64,000 nucleotides of DNA from Vogesella sp. XCS3 (GCF_020616155.1 NZ_CP085530.1:3616501-3680500); one strand, 5' to 3'. Shown: positions 1 to 8,702, numbered from the stretch's first letter. The notes: generated from the sequence alone by a model not told the origin. A program made the numbers and translations.

Positions 1-1
1 C

Positions 2-883
2 TCGGTAAACAAAGGTGCGCTGGCTGGTGTGCTGGGCGATGCCGGTACCGGTAATGTGCAAGGCGAAGCCCAGAAAAAGCTGGACGTGATCGCCAACGAC
101 ATCCTGCTGGAAGCCAACGAATGGGGTGGCAACCTGGGCGCCATGGCGTCCGAAGAAATGGAGCTGCCGCACTCCATTCCCGAGCACATGCCGCGTGGCC
201 GCTACCTGCTGATGTTCGACCCGCTGGACGGCTCGTCCAATATCGACGTGAACATCTCCGTGGGTACCATCTTCTCGGTGCTGGAAGCACCGGAAGGCAA
301 TACCCAGCCGACCGAAGCCGACTTCCTGCAAGCCGGTAGCCACCAGGTGGCCGCAGGCTATGCCGTATACGGCCCGCAAAACATGCTGGTGATTACCTTT
401 GGCCATGGTGTGTACGGCTTTACGCTGGACCGCGAGCTGGGCTCCTGGGTACTGACCCACCGCAATATGACCGTGCCGGCCACCACCGGCGAGTTTGCCA
501 TCAATATGTCCAACCAGCGCCACTGGGAAGCCCCGGTGCAGCGCTATGTCAGCGAGCTGCTGGCTGGCAAGGAAGGCCCGCTGGGCAAGGACTACAATAT
601 GCGCTGGGTGGCCTCCATGGTGGCCGAGGTACACCGCATCATCACCCGTGGCGGTATTTTCATGTACCCGAAAGACGCGCGTGACCCAGCCAAACCGGGC
701 AAGCTGCGCCTGATGTACGAAGGCAACCCGATGGCCTTCATCATCGAGCAGGCAGGTGGTCTGGCTACCGATGGTCACCGCCGCATCATGGACATTGTGC
801 CGCAGGGCCTGCACGAGCGCGTGGCCGTATTCCTGGGCTCCAAGGAAGAAGTGGCCCGTGTGACCGGCTACCACCAGGGCTAA
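2..883 (+). CDS. fbp: Fructose-1,6-bisphosphatase class I (5' end cut by window)
   Basis: Hydrolyses fructose 1,6-bisphosphate to fructose 6-phosphate in gluconeogenesis; cytosolic, Mg-dependent. The frame is open from base 2, so the true start lies before the window; about 45 N-terminal residues seem to be missing by comparison with the E. coli enzyme. The metal/substrate motif [12 protein letters not shown] and the upstream SEE acidic pair are intact, as are the C-terminal [15 protein letters not shown] and DIVPQ blocks of class I enzymes. The gene stands alone here: a repeat copy (901-910) and a strong terminator follow the stop. Identification is by clear family similarity. Confidence 0.96.
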   Translation, partial: SVNKGALAGVLGDAGTGNVQGEAQKKLDVIANDILLEANEWGGNLGAMASEEMELPHSIPEHMPRGRYLLMFDPLDGSSNIDVNISVGTIFSVLEAPEGNTQPTEADFLQAGSHQVAAGYAVYGPQNMLVITFGHGVYGFTLDRELGSWVLTHRNMTVPATTGEFAINMSNQRHWEAPVQRYVSELLAGKEGPLGKDYNMRWVASMVAEVHRIITRGGIFMYPKDARDPAKPGKLRLMYEGNPMAFIIEQAGGLATDGHRRIMDIVPQGLHERVAVFLGSKEEVARVTGYHQG

Positions 884-898
884 TGCCCGCCTGCGGCG

Positions 899-911
899 AA
901 GGTTGGCCGCA
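899..911 (+). repeat. Candidate DNA-uptake-like repeat GGTTGGCCGC (first of 37 copies)
   Basis: The 10-base core GGTTGGCCGC is exact on the + strand starting at 901, 5858, 10165, 11298, 12300, 16267, 20914, 24907, 25471, 32945, 38621, 42215, 45691, 47170, 48850, 49883, 51927, 55489, 57331, 58090 and 58661. It is exact on the - strand with leftmost base at 2606, 9943, 10380, 10806, 13844, 17508, 19733, 22130, 30949, 39042, 42339, 43638, 46404, 57339, 60297 and 63470. Counted by eye. The base before the core is A in 22 copies and G in most others; the base after it is A in 28. About twenty further sites match nine bases (GTTGGCCGC), for example 22708, 27871, 29653, 38400, 54400 and 62719. Copies occur inside genes and between them. 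The function is inferred; see findings. Confidence 0.85.
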
Positions 912-924
912 GCGACTGCCCAGC

Positions 925-953
925 AAAACCGCCGGTAACGTACCGGCGGTTTT
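925..953 (+). terminator. Rho-independent terminator of fbp
   Basis: A ten-base stem ACCGCCGGTA with a three-base loop pairs with TACCGGCGGT, flanked by AAA before and TTT after, 40 bases after the fbp stop. The A and T tracts make it plausible in both directions. Confidence 0.85.
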
Positions 954-1068
954 GCATTGTTCTGCTTTTATCTTCCTGCGTTGCAGCATTGCGCCTTCCT
1001 GCCCGTGGGCGAAACGCCTAAAATAGCGGCACAAACCCAACACAGCCCCTACGCTGGAGAACCCAATA

Positions 1069-2601
1069 ATGACCATCATCCGTCAGGACGACTTCATCCA
1101 GAGCATTGCCGATGCCTTCCAGTACATCAGCTGCTACCACCCGAAAGACTATATCGAGGCGTTGTACCAGGCCTATCTGCACGAAGAGAGCCCGGCGGCC
1201 AAAGACGCCATGGCGCAGATCCTGATCAACAGCCGCATGTGTGCCGAAGGTCGCCGCCCGATTTGCCAGGATACCGGTATTGCCGTGGTGTTCCTGAAAG
1301 TGGGTATGAAAGTGCAGTGGGACAGCACCCTGTCGGTGCAGGAAATGGTGAACGAGGGCGTGCGTCGTGCCTATAACAACCCGGACAACAAGCTGCGCGC
1401 CTCCGTGCTGCTGGACCCGGCAGGCAAGCGCCAGAACTCCAAAGACAACACCCCGGCCGTAGTGCACTTCGAAATCGTCGAAGGCGACGGCGTAGAAGTG
1501 ACCTGTGCGGCCAAGGGCGGCGGCTCCGAGAACAAATCCAAGTTCTACGCGCTGAACCCGTCCGACAGCATCGTTGACTGGGTGGTGAAAACCGTACCGA
1601 CCATGGGCGCCGGCTGGTGTCCGCCAGGCATCCTGGGTATCGGTATCGGCGGTACCCCGGAAAAAGCCATGCTGCTGGCCAAAGAATCGCTGATGGACCA
1701 CGTGGACATCCACGAGCTGAAAGCCAAGGCCGCCAGCGGCGCCGAGCTGAGCCGTGTAGAGCAGCTGCGCCTGGAGATCTTCGAAAAAGTGAACGCGCTG
1801 GGTATCGGCGCGCAGGGCCTGGGCGGCCTGACCACCGTGCTGGACGTGAAGATTCTGGATTACCCGACCCACGCCGCCAGCCTGCCGGTAGCCATGATCC
1901 CGAACTGCGCCGCCACGCGCCATATCCATTTCCACCTGGATGGCAACGGCCCGGCCGTGCTGGAAACGCCGAAGCTGGAAGACTGGCCGGAAATCACCTA
2001 CGACACCAGCAATGGCAAGCGTGTGAACCTGGACAACATCACGCCGGAAGAAGTGGCCAGCTGGCAGCCGGGCGACGTGCTGCTGCTGAACGGCAAGATC
2101 CTCACCGGCCGTGACGCCGCGCACAAGCGCATGGTGGACATGCTAAACAAGGGCGAGCAGCTGCCGGTAGACTTCACCAACCGCTTCATCTACTACGTCG
2201 GCCCGGTAGACCCGGTGCGTGACGAAGTGGTTGGCCCGGCCGGCCCGACTACCGCTACCCGCATGGACAAATTCACCCGCCAGATGCTGGAGCAAACCGG
2301 CCTGTTGGGCATGATCGGCAAGGCAGAGCGTGGCCCGGCAGCCATCGACGCCATCAAGGACAACAAAGCCGTGTATCTGATGGCGGTGGGCGGCTCGGCC
2401 TACCTGGTGTCCAAGGCTATCAAAGCGTCCAAAGTGGTGGGCTTTGCCGACCTGGGCATGGAAGCCATCTACGAGTTCGAAGTACAGGACATGCCGGTAA
2501 CCGTCGCCGTCGATTCGACTGGCACCTCGGTACACAACACCGGCCCGGCCGAGTGGAGCGTGAAAATCGCCGATATCGCGCGCGCCAAACAGCAAGCCTG
2601 A
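1069..2601 (+). CDS. fumA: Class I fumarate hydratase (iron-sulfur, FumA/FumB type)
   Basis: Interconverts fumarate and malate in the TCA cycle with an oxygen-sensitive [4Fe-4S] cluster. At 510 residues with fused N- and C-terminal fumarase domains it matches the single-chain class I form, not the 460-residue class II FumC. Likely cluster cysteines sit in RPICQDTG (C66) and IPNCAATRH (about C281). The C-terminal half carries the beta-domain blocks GPTTATRMD and GGSAYL. The start ATG follows CTGGAGAACCC, an acceptable ribosome site. It appears monocistronic, with its own terminator and a repeat copy (2606-2615) right behind the stop. The paralogue name within class I is a guess. Confidence 0.93.
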   Translation: MTIIRQDDFIQSIADAFQYISCYHPKDYIEALYQAYLHEESPAAKDAMAQILINSRMCAEGRRPICQDTGIAVVFLKVGMKVQWDSTLSVQEMVNEGVRRAYNNPDNKLRASVLLDPAGKRQNSKDNTPAVVHFEIVEGDGVEVTCAAKGGGSENKSKFYALNPSDSIVDWVVKTVPTMGAGWCPPGILGIGIGGTPEKAMLLAKESLMDHVDIHELKAKAASGAELSRVEQLRLEIFEKVNALGIGAQGLGGLTTVLDVKILDYPTHAASLPVAMIPNCAATRHIHFHLDGNGPAVLETPKLEDWPEITYDTSNGKRVNLDNITPEEVASWQPGDVLLLNGKILTGRDAAHKRMVDMLNKGEQLPVDFTNRFIYYVGPVDPVRDEVVGPAGPTTATRMDKFTRQMLEQTGLLGMIGKAERGPAAIDAIKDNKAVYLMAVGGSAYLVSKAIKASKVVGFADLGMEAIYEFEVQDMPVTVAVDSTGTSVHNTGPAEWSVKIADIARAKQQA

Positions 2602-2625
2602 TACTGCGGCCAACCCTGGCTAGCC

Positions 2626-2658
2626 AAAAAGCCTTCCCTTGCCGGGGAAGGCTTTTTT
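2626..2658 (+). terminator. Rho-independent terminator of fumA
   Basis: Stem AAGCCTTCCC pairs with GGGAAGGCTT across a short loop and is followed by six T, about 25 bases after the fumarase stop. It lies directly behind a repeat copy. Confidence 0.9.
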
Positions 2659-2699
2659 CTTGGCGCGCCGGTGGTGGCAAACGCACCGTTAACCGCACA

Positions 2700-2792
2700 T
2701 CAGCGGCGAAACAGCTGGCGCTTGACGCGTTGCCACAGCCACTTGGCGGCGATGCCTGCCAGCATCAGGGCGATACGTTTTTTTACCGACAT
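2700..2792 (-). CDS. 30-residue cationic small protein, coupled to DUF411 gene
   Basis: The ATG lies two bases behind the stop codon of the DUF411 gene, and the end of that gene supplies a good ribosome site (AGGGG, about 9 bases upstream). The peptide begins MSVKKRIALMLAGIAAKWLW and ends with a basic tail containing KRQLFRR. It looks like a hydrophobic or amphipathic helix flanked by Lys/Arg at both ends, suitable for membrane association. No family is recognised. Because the spacing and ribosome site are good, I think it is translated, but conservation in relatives is needed to be sure. It ends 42 bases from the fumA terminator. Confidence 0.5.
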   Translation of the reverse strand: MSVKKRIALMLAGIAAKWLWQRVKRQLFRR

Positions 2793-2794
2793 GG

Positions 2795-3229
2795 CTAGTC
2801 CCCTTTTACGGTGGCGTACACATACTGCCGGCCGCTGCGGGTGAAAGCGACAACCTGGTAGCTGTCACGCCTGCCGGTTTCCATGCCGGGGCTGCCCTGC
2901 GGCATGCCGGCCACCGCCAGGCCGCTGATGGCGGGACGCTCGCGCAAGATCTGTTGCACCATGGCGGCTGGTACGTGCCCTTCGATAATGTAGCCACCGA
3001 TTTGTGCGGTATGGCAGGAGCGCAAGGCGGGCGGCACGCCCAGCCGGTCTTTCAGCTGTGCCATGTCGCTGCGGTCCTGGCTTTGCAGCGCCAGTTGGTT
3101 GGCGCGCATATGCGCGGCCCACTTGCCGCAACAGCCGCATGTGGGGTCTTTATACAGTTGGCCGCTGTTTGTCGCCAGCGCAGGCAGGCTGATGGTCAAG
3201 GCCAGAAAAAGCAGATGGGCAGTACGCAT
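2795..3229 (-). CDS. DUF411 periplasmic metal-binding protein
   Basis: A 144-residue exported protein of the DUF411 family, which is often found with copper and other metal resistance genes. Residues 1-19 form a signal peptide (MRTAHLLFLALTISLPALA). The mature protein opens with the DPTCGCCGKW motif (C31, C33, C34), the likely metal site, followed by GCHTA-like SCHTA and GYIIEGHVP blocks typical of the family. I chose the ATG at 3229, ahead of the signal peptide, over longer in-frame starts that would reach into the divergent gene. No copper pump or oxidase is adjacent, so the metal is inferred from family, not context. Confidence 0.88.
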   Translation of the reverse strand: MRTAHLLFLALTISLPALATNSGQLYKDPTCGCCGKWAAHMRANQLALQSQDRSDMAQLKDRLGVPPALRSCHTAQIGGYIIEGHVPAAMVQQILRERPAISGLAVAGMPQGSPGMETGRRDSYQVVAFTRSGRQYVYATVKGD

Positions 3230-3347
3230 AAGGGCTTCACCAAAGAGAATGCTGCATGGACGCGTATTACCGTGGCGAGTTCCGGCACCAGCTATGCGAT
3301 ACTCTCGCTCTTGCCGGCCAAGCGGGCGGAGTGATACGGGGTAGGAA
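3230..3347. promoter_or_regulatory. Divergent intergenic region, DUF411 / histidine kinase
   Basis: These 118 bases separate the DUF411 gene (-) from the histidine kinase gene (+), so both promoters should lie here or slightly inside the genes. I see no confident -10/-35 pair or operator. Confidence 0.4.
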
Positions 3348-5177
3348 GTGCGATTACGGTTTATTTTATGGCTCTGGCTGCTGTGCCTCACACCCGCGTG
3401 GGCGGTGCAAACCCAGGTATTGTCCAGCGCCTATCTGGTAGACGAGCAGGGCAAGCTGGATTTGTCCGAGGTACGCCAGCAGCTGTTCACCCCGCTGCCC
3501 GGCATCCTCGCGCGGGGTTATACCCCTACGGTGACCTGGCTGCGCATCATCGTGCAAAACGCCGCCCCAGGCGAGCCCTTGGTGCTGCGCATCAGGCCGG
3601 GCTATCTGGATGAGGTGCGCCTGTACTGGCAGGACAGCCAGGGGCGCTGGCAGCAGCAAGTCGATGGTGACCGCTACCCTTACCTGGCGCGCAGTTATCC
3701 CGGCATTACCCCGTCGTTCCTGGTGCGGCAAGCGCAGCCACAGACGGTGTACTACCTGCGCCTGCACACCAGCAGTACCAGTATGCTCAGCGTACAAGCC
3801 CAGCCCCTGCACGAGGCACTGCAGACGGATGTGCAGCAGGCTTCCTGGCAAATCATCTATTACGCCATTCTGCTGTGGCTACTGGTGTGGGCCATTGCCG
3901 ACTACCGCGAAAGCCGTGACCGTGTGGTCGGGCTGTTCATTCCCTACCAGCTACTGTCGGTACTGCTGAACCTGGCCTTTATGGGTTACTACAGCATGCT
4001 GGCACCGGCTAGCTACCCGCAGCTGGCCGATATCGCCACCAGCTGGACCTCAACGCTGTTCTGCCTGGCCAGCTTGCTGTTTCACCGCCACTTGCTGCTG
4101 GGCTTTTCACCGCCGCGGCTACTGCAATGGGTGTTGAAACTGTTGCCCAGCTACTACCCGCTTTTATTCCTGATGCTGGCATTCGGCATTATCCAGCCGG
4201 TGATGCAGACCAATACCATGGTAGCGCCGGTGCAGGTGCTGCTGATGGCACTTACCGCGTGGCTGGTGCCGCCGCACCCGCTGCGCCGCTTGTTGCGTGT
4301 GCTGTATACCCTTTCCATCGGCGTGATTGCCATTACCATGCTGCCCTTGCTGGGTATCGGTAATGTGTTGGAAATGAACCAGTACGGCCAGCTGATGCAG
4401 TCGCTGTTGATCAGTGCGCTGGCCTTCGTGCTATTGCAGCGCCGTTCCAGCCAGCTGCGTAGCGAACGCCATGCCTTTGCCGTGGAGCTGGAGCTGGCGC
4501 AGCAGCAGATCGTGATCGAGCGCCAGCAAAGTGAAGAACAATCCCGCTTTATGGCCATGCTGACCCACGAGCTCAAAACGCCTATGTCGGTTATCCGTAT
4601 GGCGCTGGGGAGCTTGCGCATGCAGCTGGGCGAACAGCGCATTCTGGCGCACGCCGAGCGGGCGGTAGACGACATGAATGCCGTGGTAGAGCGCTGCACC
4701 CAGGCCGACCGTGTCGAACAGGGGCAGCTGGAAATTCAGCGTGAAACGATTGTGTTGGCCGAGCTGATAAACGATGTGCGTGACAATAGCCGCGAGCCGG
4801 AGCGGGTTGTGTTACACCCTGGCACCGTGCCTTTGTTGCAAAGTGACAGCCAGCTACTGCGGACGGTGTTATCAAATCTGATAGATAACGCTTTGAAGTA
4901 CTCGCCGGCGGCCAGCGTAATTAATGTCAAATGGGGGGCGAAATCCGCTGGATTGTGGCTATCTGTTGACAATGTTGCCTCATCGGCAGGCATGCCGGAT
5001 GCAAGCAAGGTGTTTACAAAGTATTATCGAAGTCCTGGCGCTCATAGCAAAACCGGTTCTGGCCTCGGGCTGTATCTGGTGCGTGGCCTGTGTACCCAGC
5101 TGCAAGGGATGGTTTCTTACCGGCCTGAAGCCAATATCGTGAGATTTGAAGTATGGTTACCCGTATCAACCCGTTAA
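3348..5177 (+). CDS. Sensor histidine kinase with 7TM-DISM sensor
   Basis: A 609-residue membrane sensor kinase. A signal peptide (about 1-19) is followed by a periplasmic DISMED2-type domain (about 20-165), seven hydrophobic helices (about 170-365), then HisKA with phosphoacceptor H407 in MLTHELKTPMS, and a HATPase domain with the N-box LSNLIDNALKY and G2 box GSGLGLYL. The G1 region (SVDNVASSAG) lacks the usual DxGxG glycines and may be divergent, although the G2 box is intact. The response regulator gene starts 25 bases before this stop, so the pair is co-translated. The ligand is unknown. Confidence 0.9.
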   Translation: MRLRFILWLWLLCLTPAWAVQTQVLSSAYLVDEQGKLDLSEVRQQLFTPLPGILARGYTPTVTWLRIIVQNAAPGEPLVLRIRPGYLDEVRLYWQDSQGRWQQQVDGDRYPYLARSYPGITPSFLVRQAQPQTVYYLRLHTSSTSMLSVQAQPLHEALQTDVQQASWQIIYYAILLWLLVWAIADYRESRDRVVGLFIPYQLLSVLLNLAFMGYYSMLAPASYPQLADIATSWTSTLFCLASLLFHRHLLLGFSPPRLLQWVLKLLPSYYPLLFLMLAFGIIQPVMQTNTMVAPVQVLLMALTAWLVPPHPLRRLLRVLYTLSIGVIAITMLPLLGIGNVLEMNQYGQLMQSLLISALAFVLLQRRSSQLRSERHAFAVELELAQQQIVIERQQSEEQSRFMAMLTHELKTPMSVIRMALGSLRMQLGEQRILAHAERAVDDMNAVVERCTQADRVEQGQLEIQRETIVLAELINDVRDNSREPERVVLHPGTVPLLQSDSQLLRTVLSNLIDNALKYSPAASVINVKWGAKSAGLWLSVDNVASSAGMPDASKVFTKYYRSPGAHSKTGSGLGLYLVRGLCTQLQGMVSYRPEANIVRFEVWLPVSTR

Positions 5178-5842
5178 ATGTCGTGGTCGTCGAAGACCAC
5201 GATGTCCTGCGAGAAGTCACCCTGGACGCGTTGCGCGTGCAGGGTTATCACGTGCAAGGTGTGGATTGTGCCGAGGCACTTGGCGACCTGCCGTTCCAGC
5301 CTGACCTGTACATAGTGGATTTGAACCTGCCGGGTGAAGATGGCATCAGCCTGTCGCGGCGCCTGCGTGCCGCCCAGCCCGAGGTAGGCATCATCATGAC
5401 CACGGCGCGTAACAGCATTGCGGCCAAGGTAGAAGGCTATGCCAGCGGTGCGGATATCTACCTGACCAAACCCTGTTCGCTGGAAGAGCTGCTGGCGGCG
5501 GTGCGTTCGCTGGCGCGCAGGCTCACCGGCCAGGGCCCGGAGCATGGCTGGCTACTACAAACCGACAAGCAGCAGCTGTCGGGCCCGGGCGGGCAGGTCG
5601 GGCTGACTTCGTCCGAGTTTGCCCTGCTGGCCGGTTTGTCCCGCGCCCCGGGGCGGCAGCTGGAAACGTGGCAGATGATAGAGCTCTTGGGTAAACGGCT
5701 AGAGGAGTACAGCAAGGCTAACCTGGAAGTGCAGCTGGTGCGCCTGCGCAAGAAGCTGGTGCAGGCGGGCTGCGACAATAATGCGCTGAAGGCGGTGCGC
5801 GGGCAGGGCTACCAGCTGGCGGTAACGCTGGCTATCCAGTAG
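5153..5842 (+). CDS. OmpR-type response regulator, partner of 7TM kinase
   Basis: A 229-residue regulator with a receiver domain (phospho-acceptor D56 in IVDLNLPGEDG, conserved K106 in LTKPCS) and a winged-helix DNA-binding domain from about 130 to 225, ending in VRGQGYQL, the usual wing region. The gene overlaps the end of the kinase gene by 25 bases, which indicates translational coupling and a cognate pair. A repeat copy and then a strong terminator end the operon. Targets are not evident from the local sequence. Confidence 0.92.
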   Translation: MVTRINPLNVVVVEDHDVLREVTLDALRVQGYHVQGVDCAEALGDLPFQPDLYIVDLNLPGEDGISLSRRLRAAQPEVGIIMTTARNSIAAKVEGYASGADIYLTKPCSLEELLAAVRSLARRLTGQGPEHGWLLQTDKQQLSGPGGQVGLTSSEFALLAGLSRAPGRQLETWQMIELLGKRLEEYSKANLEVQLVRLRKKLVQAGCDNNALKAVRGQGYQLAVTLAIQ

Positions 5843-5868
5843 TACTGGCATTACCAAGGTTGGCCGCA

Positions 5869-5906
5869 ACAAACCCCGCTTGCAAGGCAAGCGGGGTTTG
5901 TTTTTT
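5869..5906 (+). terminator. Terminator after 7TM kinase / regulator operon
   Basis: Stem AAACCCCGCTTGC pairs with GCAAGCGGGGTTT across a three-base loop and runs into a T-rich tail. It abuts a repeat copy (5858-5867). Confidence 0.92.
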
Positions 5907-5942
5907 AGCAGCCAGGCTGCCAGGCACGCCGCGGTCGCGGTA

Positions 5943-6707
5943 TCAGGCGGCAGAGCGCATGCTGCTGCCTTCATCCGGTGCGCTAAAGTCGTCGTAGGCG
6001 CGCATCATCTCCATCAGCCGCTGGGCAATGCGCCCCTGCATGTCCTGGCTGCCGGACGCGCTGCTGGTGTTGCTGGTGTTGCTCGTGCTGCTGTCGCTGC
6101 TGCCGGCTTGCTCTTGCTGGCGCTGGTAGGCCACGCTTTCGCTAAAGCTCACCTTGCCGTCACCGTCGGCGTCTGCCTCGTCAAAGTTGTCTGCCAGCTG
6201 GCTGAACAGGCTGGCGGCCTGGGTATTGCCAGACTCTGCGGCGGCCGTGGCCATATCGCCCAGCTGGCTTTGGTCCAGGCCTTGATCCTGGCCCTGGCCA
6301 CCACGCCCGCCAGGCGGTGGGGGAGGCATGCCGCCGCCGCCCATGCCCTGCATGCCGCCTTGCATGCGCATGGCGTTGAACTGGCTATCGAGCTGTTCCT
6401 GCAGCGACTTGATGCCGCTGGTCAGCTCGTCCTGGGTGACTTTGCCGTCGCTATCGCTATCCAGGCTGGAAAACACCTCGTCACTGCTGGCGGTGTTACT
6501 GCTTTGGCCGCTACGCGATAGCTGGCTGATGGCGCTGGCAAAATCGTCAGCCTCCAGATAGCTCTGCTTGTCGGTGTCCAGTTTGCTGAAGATCTGCTCG
6601 GCGACTTCGCTGGCTTCCGGCCGCTGCCGCATGCCACGCGGCCCACCGCCTGGGCCCTGCATCATATTGGGCATGTAGCTGCTGGTACTGCTTGTTACGC
6701 TGCTCAT
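5943..6707 (-). CDS. EF-hand calcium-binding protein
   Basis: A 254-residue low-complexity protein with three recognisable EF-hand loops: an N-terminal DTDKQSYLEADD, then DSDSDGKVTQDE, and DADGDGKVSFSE near the C-terminus. The last two have the canonical D-x-D-x-DG calcium geometry. A Gly/Pro/Met-rich linker (GGGGMPPPPPGGRGG) separates them and a Ser/Thr-rich stretch follows. There is no clear signal peptide. The ATG at 6707 was chosen because AGGGAG lies seven bases upstream; ATGs further upstream have poorer spacing. Related EF-hand proteins in Xanthomonas are called XopAW, but nothing here suggests a type III secretion locus. A 22-bp inverted repeat upstream resembles one ahead of the neighbouring two-component operon. 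Confidence 0.8.
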   Translation of the reverse strand: MSSVTSSTSSYMPNMMQGPGGGPRGMRQRPEASEVAEQIFSKLDTDKQSYLEADDFASAISQLSRSGQSSNTASSDEVFSSLDSDSDGKVTQDELTSGIKSLQEQLDSQFNAMRMQGGMQGMGGGGMPPPPPGGRGGQGQDQGLDQSQLGDMATAAAESGNTQAASLFSQLADNFDEADADGDGKVSFSESVAYQRQQEQAGSSDSSTSNTSNTSSASGSQDMQGRIAQRLMEMMRAYDDFSAPDEGSSMRSAA

Positions 6708-6823
6708 GGTCATTCTCCCTGAAGGGTAGGAAAGCCCGCCCGAGCCGTGCATGGCCAATACCTGTCACGGCCTGTAGCGGGTCATGACACTGTATGGCTG
6801 GCTTGTCTGCATGATTTATCCGC

Positions 6824-6845
6824 TTTGTATCACGATGGATACAAA
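6824..6845. promoter_or_regulatory. Inverted repeat, candidate response-regulator operator
   Basis: Perfect 8-base arms TTTGTATC and GATACAAA with a 6-base spacer. It lies 117 bases upstream of the EF-hand start and just behind the histidine kinase stop. A near-identical arrangement, TTTGTAAC - six bases - GATACATG, lies at 9248-9269. The shared spacing suggests one DNA-binding protein, probably the response regulator encoded between them. Confidence 0.55.
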
Positions 6846-6853
6846 CCACAGTG

Positions 6854-7909
6854 CTAGCGCGGCAGTACCAGTAGCGCAATCAGGCCGCCATCGCTGGCGT
6901 TGCTCAGGTAGAGCTCCCCGCCCATGCGCCGCGCGGCATCGCGGGCGATGGTCAGCCCCAGGCCAGTACCGCCGGTGTGGCGGTTGCGCGAGTCTTCCAG
7001 CCTTACAAAGGGCTCGAATACCCGCGCCAGCTGTGCCTCCGGTATGCCGGGGCCGTGGTCGCGAACGCAGATTTCTACCGTGGTATCACTTTGCTGCAGG
7101 CTGATATCGGCACTGCCACCGTAGCGCAATGCGTTTTCCAGCAAGTTATCCAGACAGCGGCGCAGGGTGGCGGGCAGGGTGCGCAGCTGGCTGGCTTGGC
7201 CGCTAAAGCGCACCGGCTGCCCCAGCTCCTGGGCGTCTTCCGCCATGGCTTGCAGCAGGGCTTCGATATCCAGCTGCTCCCAGCCTTCTTGCTGGCTGTT
7301 GTCGCGCAGGTAGGCCAGGGTGGCGTCCAGCATGGCAGCCATCTCGTCTATGTCCTGGTTGAGCCGTTGTTGCAGTGTGTTGTCGTCGATCTGGGTGCCG
7401 CGCAGGCGAATGCGCGTCAGCGGTGTACGCAGGTCGTGCGATACGGCGGCCAGAAAGTGGCTGCGCTCCTCCATCTGCCGCCGCAGTTTGGCGCGCATAT
7501 CGTTGAACAGCTGCGCGGCCTGGCGTGTTTCCAGCGGGCCGGTTTCGTCTATGGGTGGGGCGTCCAGCGTCCGGCCCAGTTCGCGTGCGCCCTGGGTCAG
7601 CTGCTCGATAGGGCGTACCAGACGGCGCGCGCCGTACCAGGCCAGTAGCGAAACGGCGGCCAACTGTAGGGCAAAGCCGGCCCAGAATTCCGGTGGCAGG
7701 CGGCGTTCACCCCTGTCGTGTGGCGGGCGCTCGCCTGGCGGCGGGCGAGCATGTTCTGCCGAGCGTGGCGGGGGCGGGGCTTCGGGTGGCGGGCCGTCGG
7801 GCGCAAATACCACGAACAGGCCGGTCATCACCAGGTGGCTACACAGCAGGGCAGCCAGTACCAGGCCAAACAGGCGGGTAAAAACGGTATCGGGTACAGG
7901 CCATTTCAT
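6854..7909 (-). CDS. EnvZ-type sensor histidine kinase
   Basis: A 351-residue kinase: first membrane helix about 11-35, a short proline-rich periplasmic loop (36-72, PPPEAPPPPRS and similar), second helix about 73-95, HAMP region to about 145, HisKA with H158 in AVSHDLRTPLTR, then HATPase with N-box DNLLENALRYG, G1 DHGPGIP and G2 GGTGLGLTIA. The very short loop suits a kinase that senses through the membrane or through an accessory periplasmic protein, such as the CpxP/Spy-like protein encoded at the head of the same cluster. It starts 10 bases behind the regulator stop. Everything needed for activity is present. Confidence 0.93.
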   Translation of the reverse strand: MKWPVPDTVFTRLFGLVLAALLCSHLVMTGLFVVFAPDGPPPEAPPPPRSAEHARPPPGERPPHDRGERRLPPEFWAGFALQLAAVSLLAWYGARRLVRPIEQLTQGARELGRTLDAPPIDETGPLETRQAAQLFNDMRAKLRRQMEERSHFLAAVSHDLRTPLTRIRLRGTQIDDNTLQQRLNQDIDEMAAMLDATLAYLRDNSQQEGWEQLDIEALLQAMAEDAQELGQPVRFSGQASQLRTLPATLRRCLDNLLENALRYGGSADISLQQSDTTVEICVRDHGPGIPEAQLARVFEPFVRLEDSRNRHTGGTGLGLTIARDAARRMGGELYLSNASDGGLIALLVLPR

Positions 7910-7919
7910 GCGGTGGCTT

Positions 7920-8630
7920 TCAATTGATCTTGCAGTCCAGCAGGTAGCCTTCGCCGCGTACGGTTTTCAGCAGCTGCGGCTGCTTGGGGTCGTCGCCCAG
8001 CTTCTGGCGCAGGCGCGATACCAGCAGGTCGATGCTGCGGTCAAACGCTTCTACCGTGCGGCCTCGTGCAGCATCCATCAGCTGTTCGCGGCTGAGTATG
8101 CGCTGCGGGCGTGCCAGAAAGGCGCACAGCAGGCGGTACTCGGCATTGGACAGCGGCACCAGCAGTTGCCCGGGGGTGGTGATCTGGCGTTTCAGGTGGC
8201 TAAGCCGCCAGCCGGCAAACTGTACGGTGTCCTGCTCGGCAGCCGAGCCTGGCTTGCCGCGCACCCGGCGTAGCACGGTGTGAATGCGCGCTACCAGCTC
8301 GCGCGGGTCGAAGGGCTTCACAACGTAGTCGTCGGCACCCAGCTCCAGCCCCACCACGCGGTCGGCTGATTCGCCACGGGCGGTGAGCATGATGATGGGC
8401 GTGTCGCCCACGGCGCGGATATGGCGGCACAGCGATAGCCCGTCTTCGCCCGGCAGCATCAGGTCCAGGATGATCAGGTCGACGCGCTCGTGTTCCAGCT
8501 GCTGGCGCAGGCTGGGGCCGTCGCCCACGCACAGGCACTGCATGCCGTAGCCTTGCAGGTACTGCGCCAGCAGGCTGCGGATATCGGGGTCGTCGTCCAC
8601 GATCAGCAGGCGAATGCCGTGTTCGTTCAT
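7920..8630 (-). CDS. OmpR-type response regulator
   Basis: A 236-residue regulator with receiver domain (acidic pocket D12-D13-D14, phospho-acceptor D56 in ILDLMLPGEDG, K105 in VVKPFDPREL) and a winged-helix output domain ending KTVRGEGYLLD. It is encoded between the CpxP/Spy-like gene and its kinase gene. The 10-base gap to the kinase gene indicates an operon. A shared inverted repeat ahead of this operon and ahead of the EF-hand gene is a candidate target; that is inference. Confidence 0.94.
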   Translation of the reverse strand: MNEHGIRLLIVDDDPDIRSLLAQYLQGYGMQCLCVGDGPSLRQQLEHERVDLIILDLMLPGEDGLSLCRHIRAVGDTPIIMLTARGESADRVVGLELGADDYVVKPFDPRELVARIHTVLRRVRGKPGSAAEQDTVQFAGWRLSHLKRQITTPGQLLVPLSNAEYRLLCAFLARPQRILSREQLMDAARGRTVEAFDRSIDLLVSRLRQKLGDDPKQPQLLKTVRGEGYLLDCKIN

Positions 8631-8702
8631 GCTGGCTCCTAGGGAAAGTGCCGTGCGCCGCTAGGGTGGCGGCACGGCCGTATGGTTGCGGGTGGCACAG
8701 GC

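Noticed and set aside
1018-2124. Open frame of 368 codons antisense to the fumarase gene
   Set aside because: It runs across the well-conserved fumarase and shows only His/Gln/Arg-rich composition, a usual effect of GC-rich codon bias on the opposite strand.
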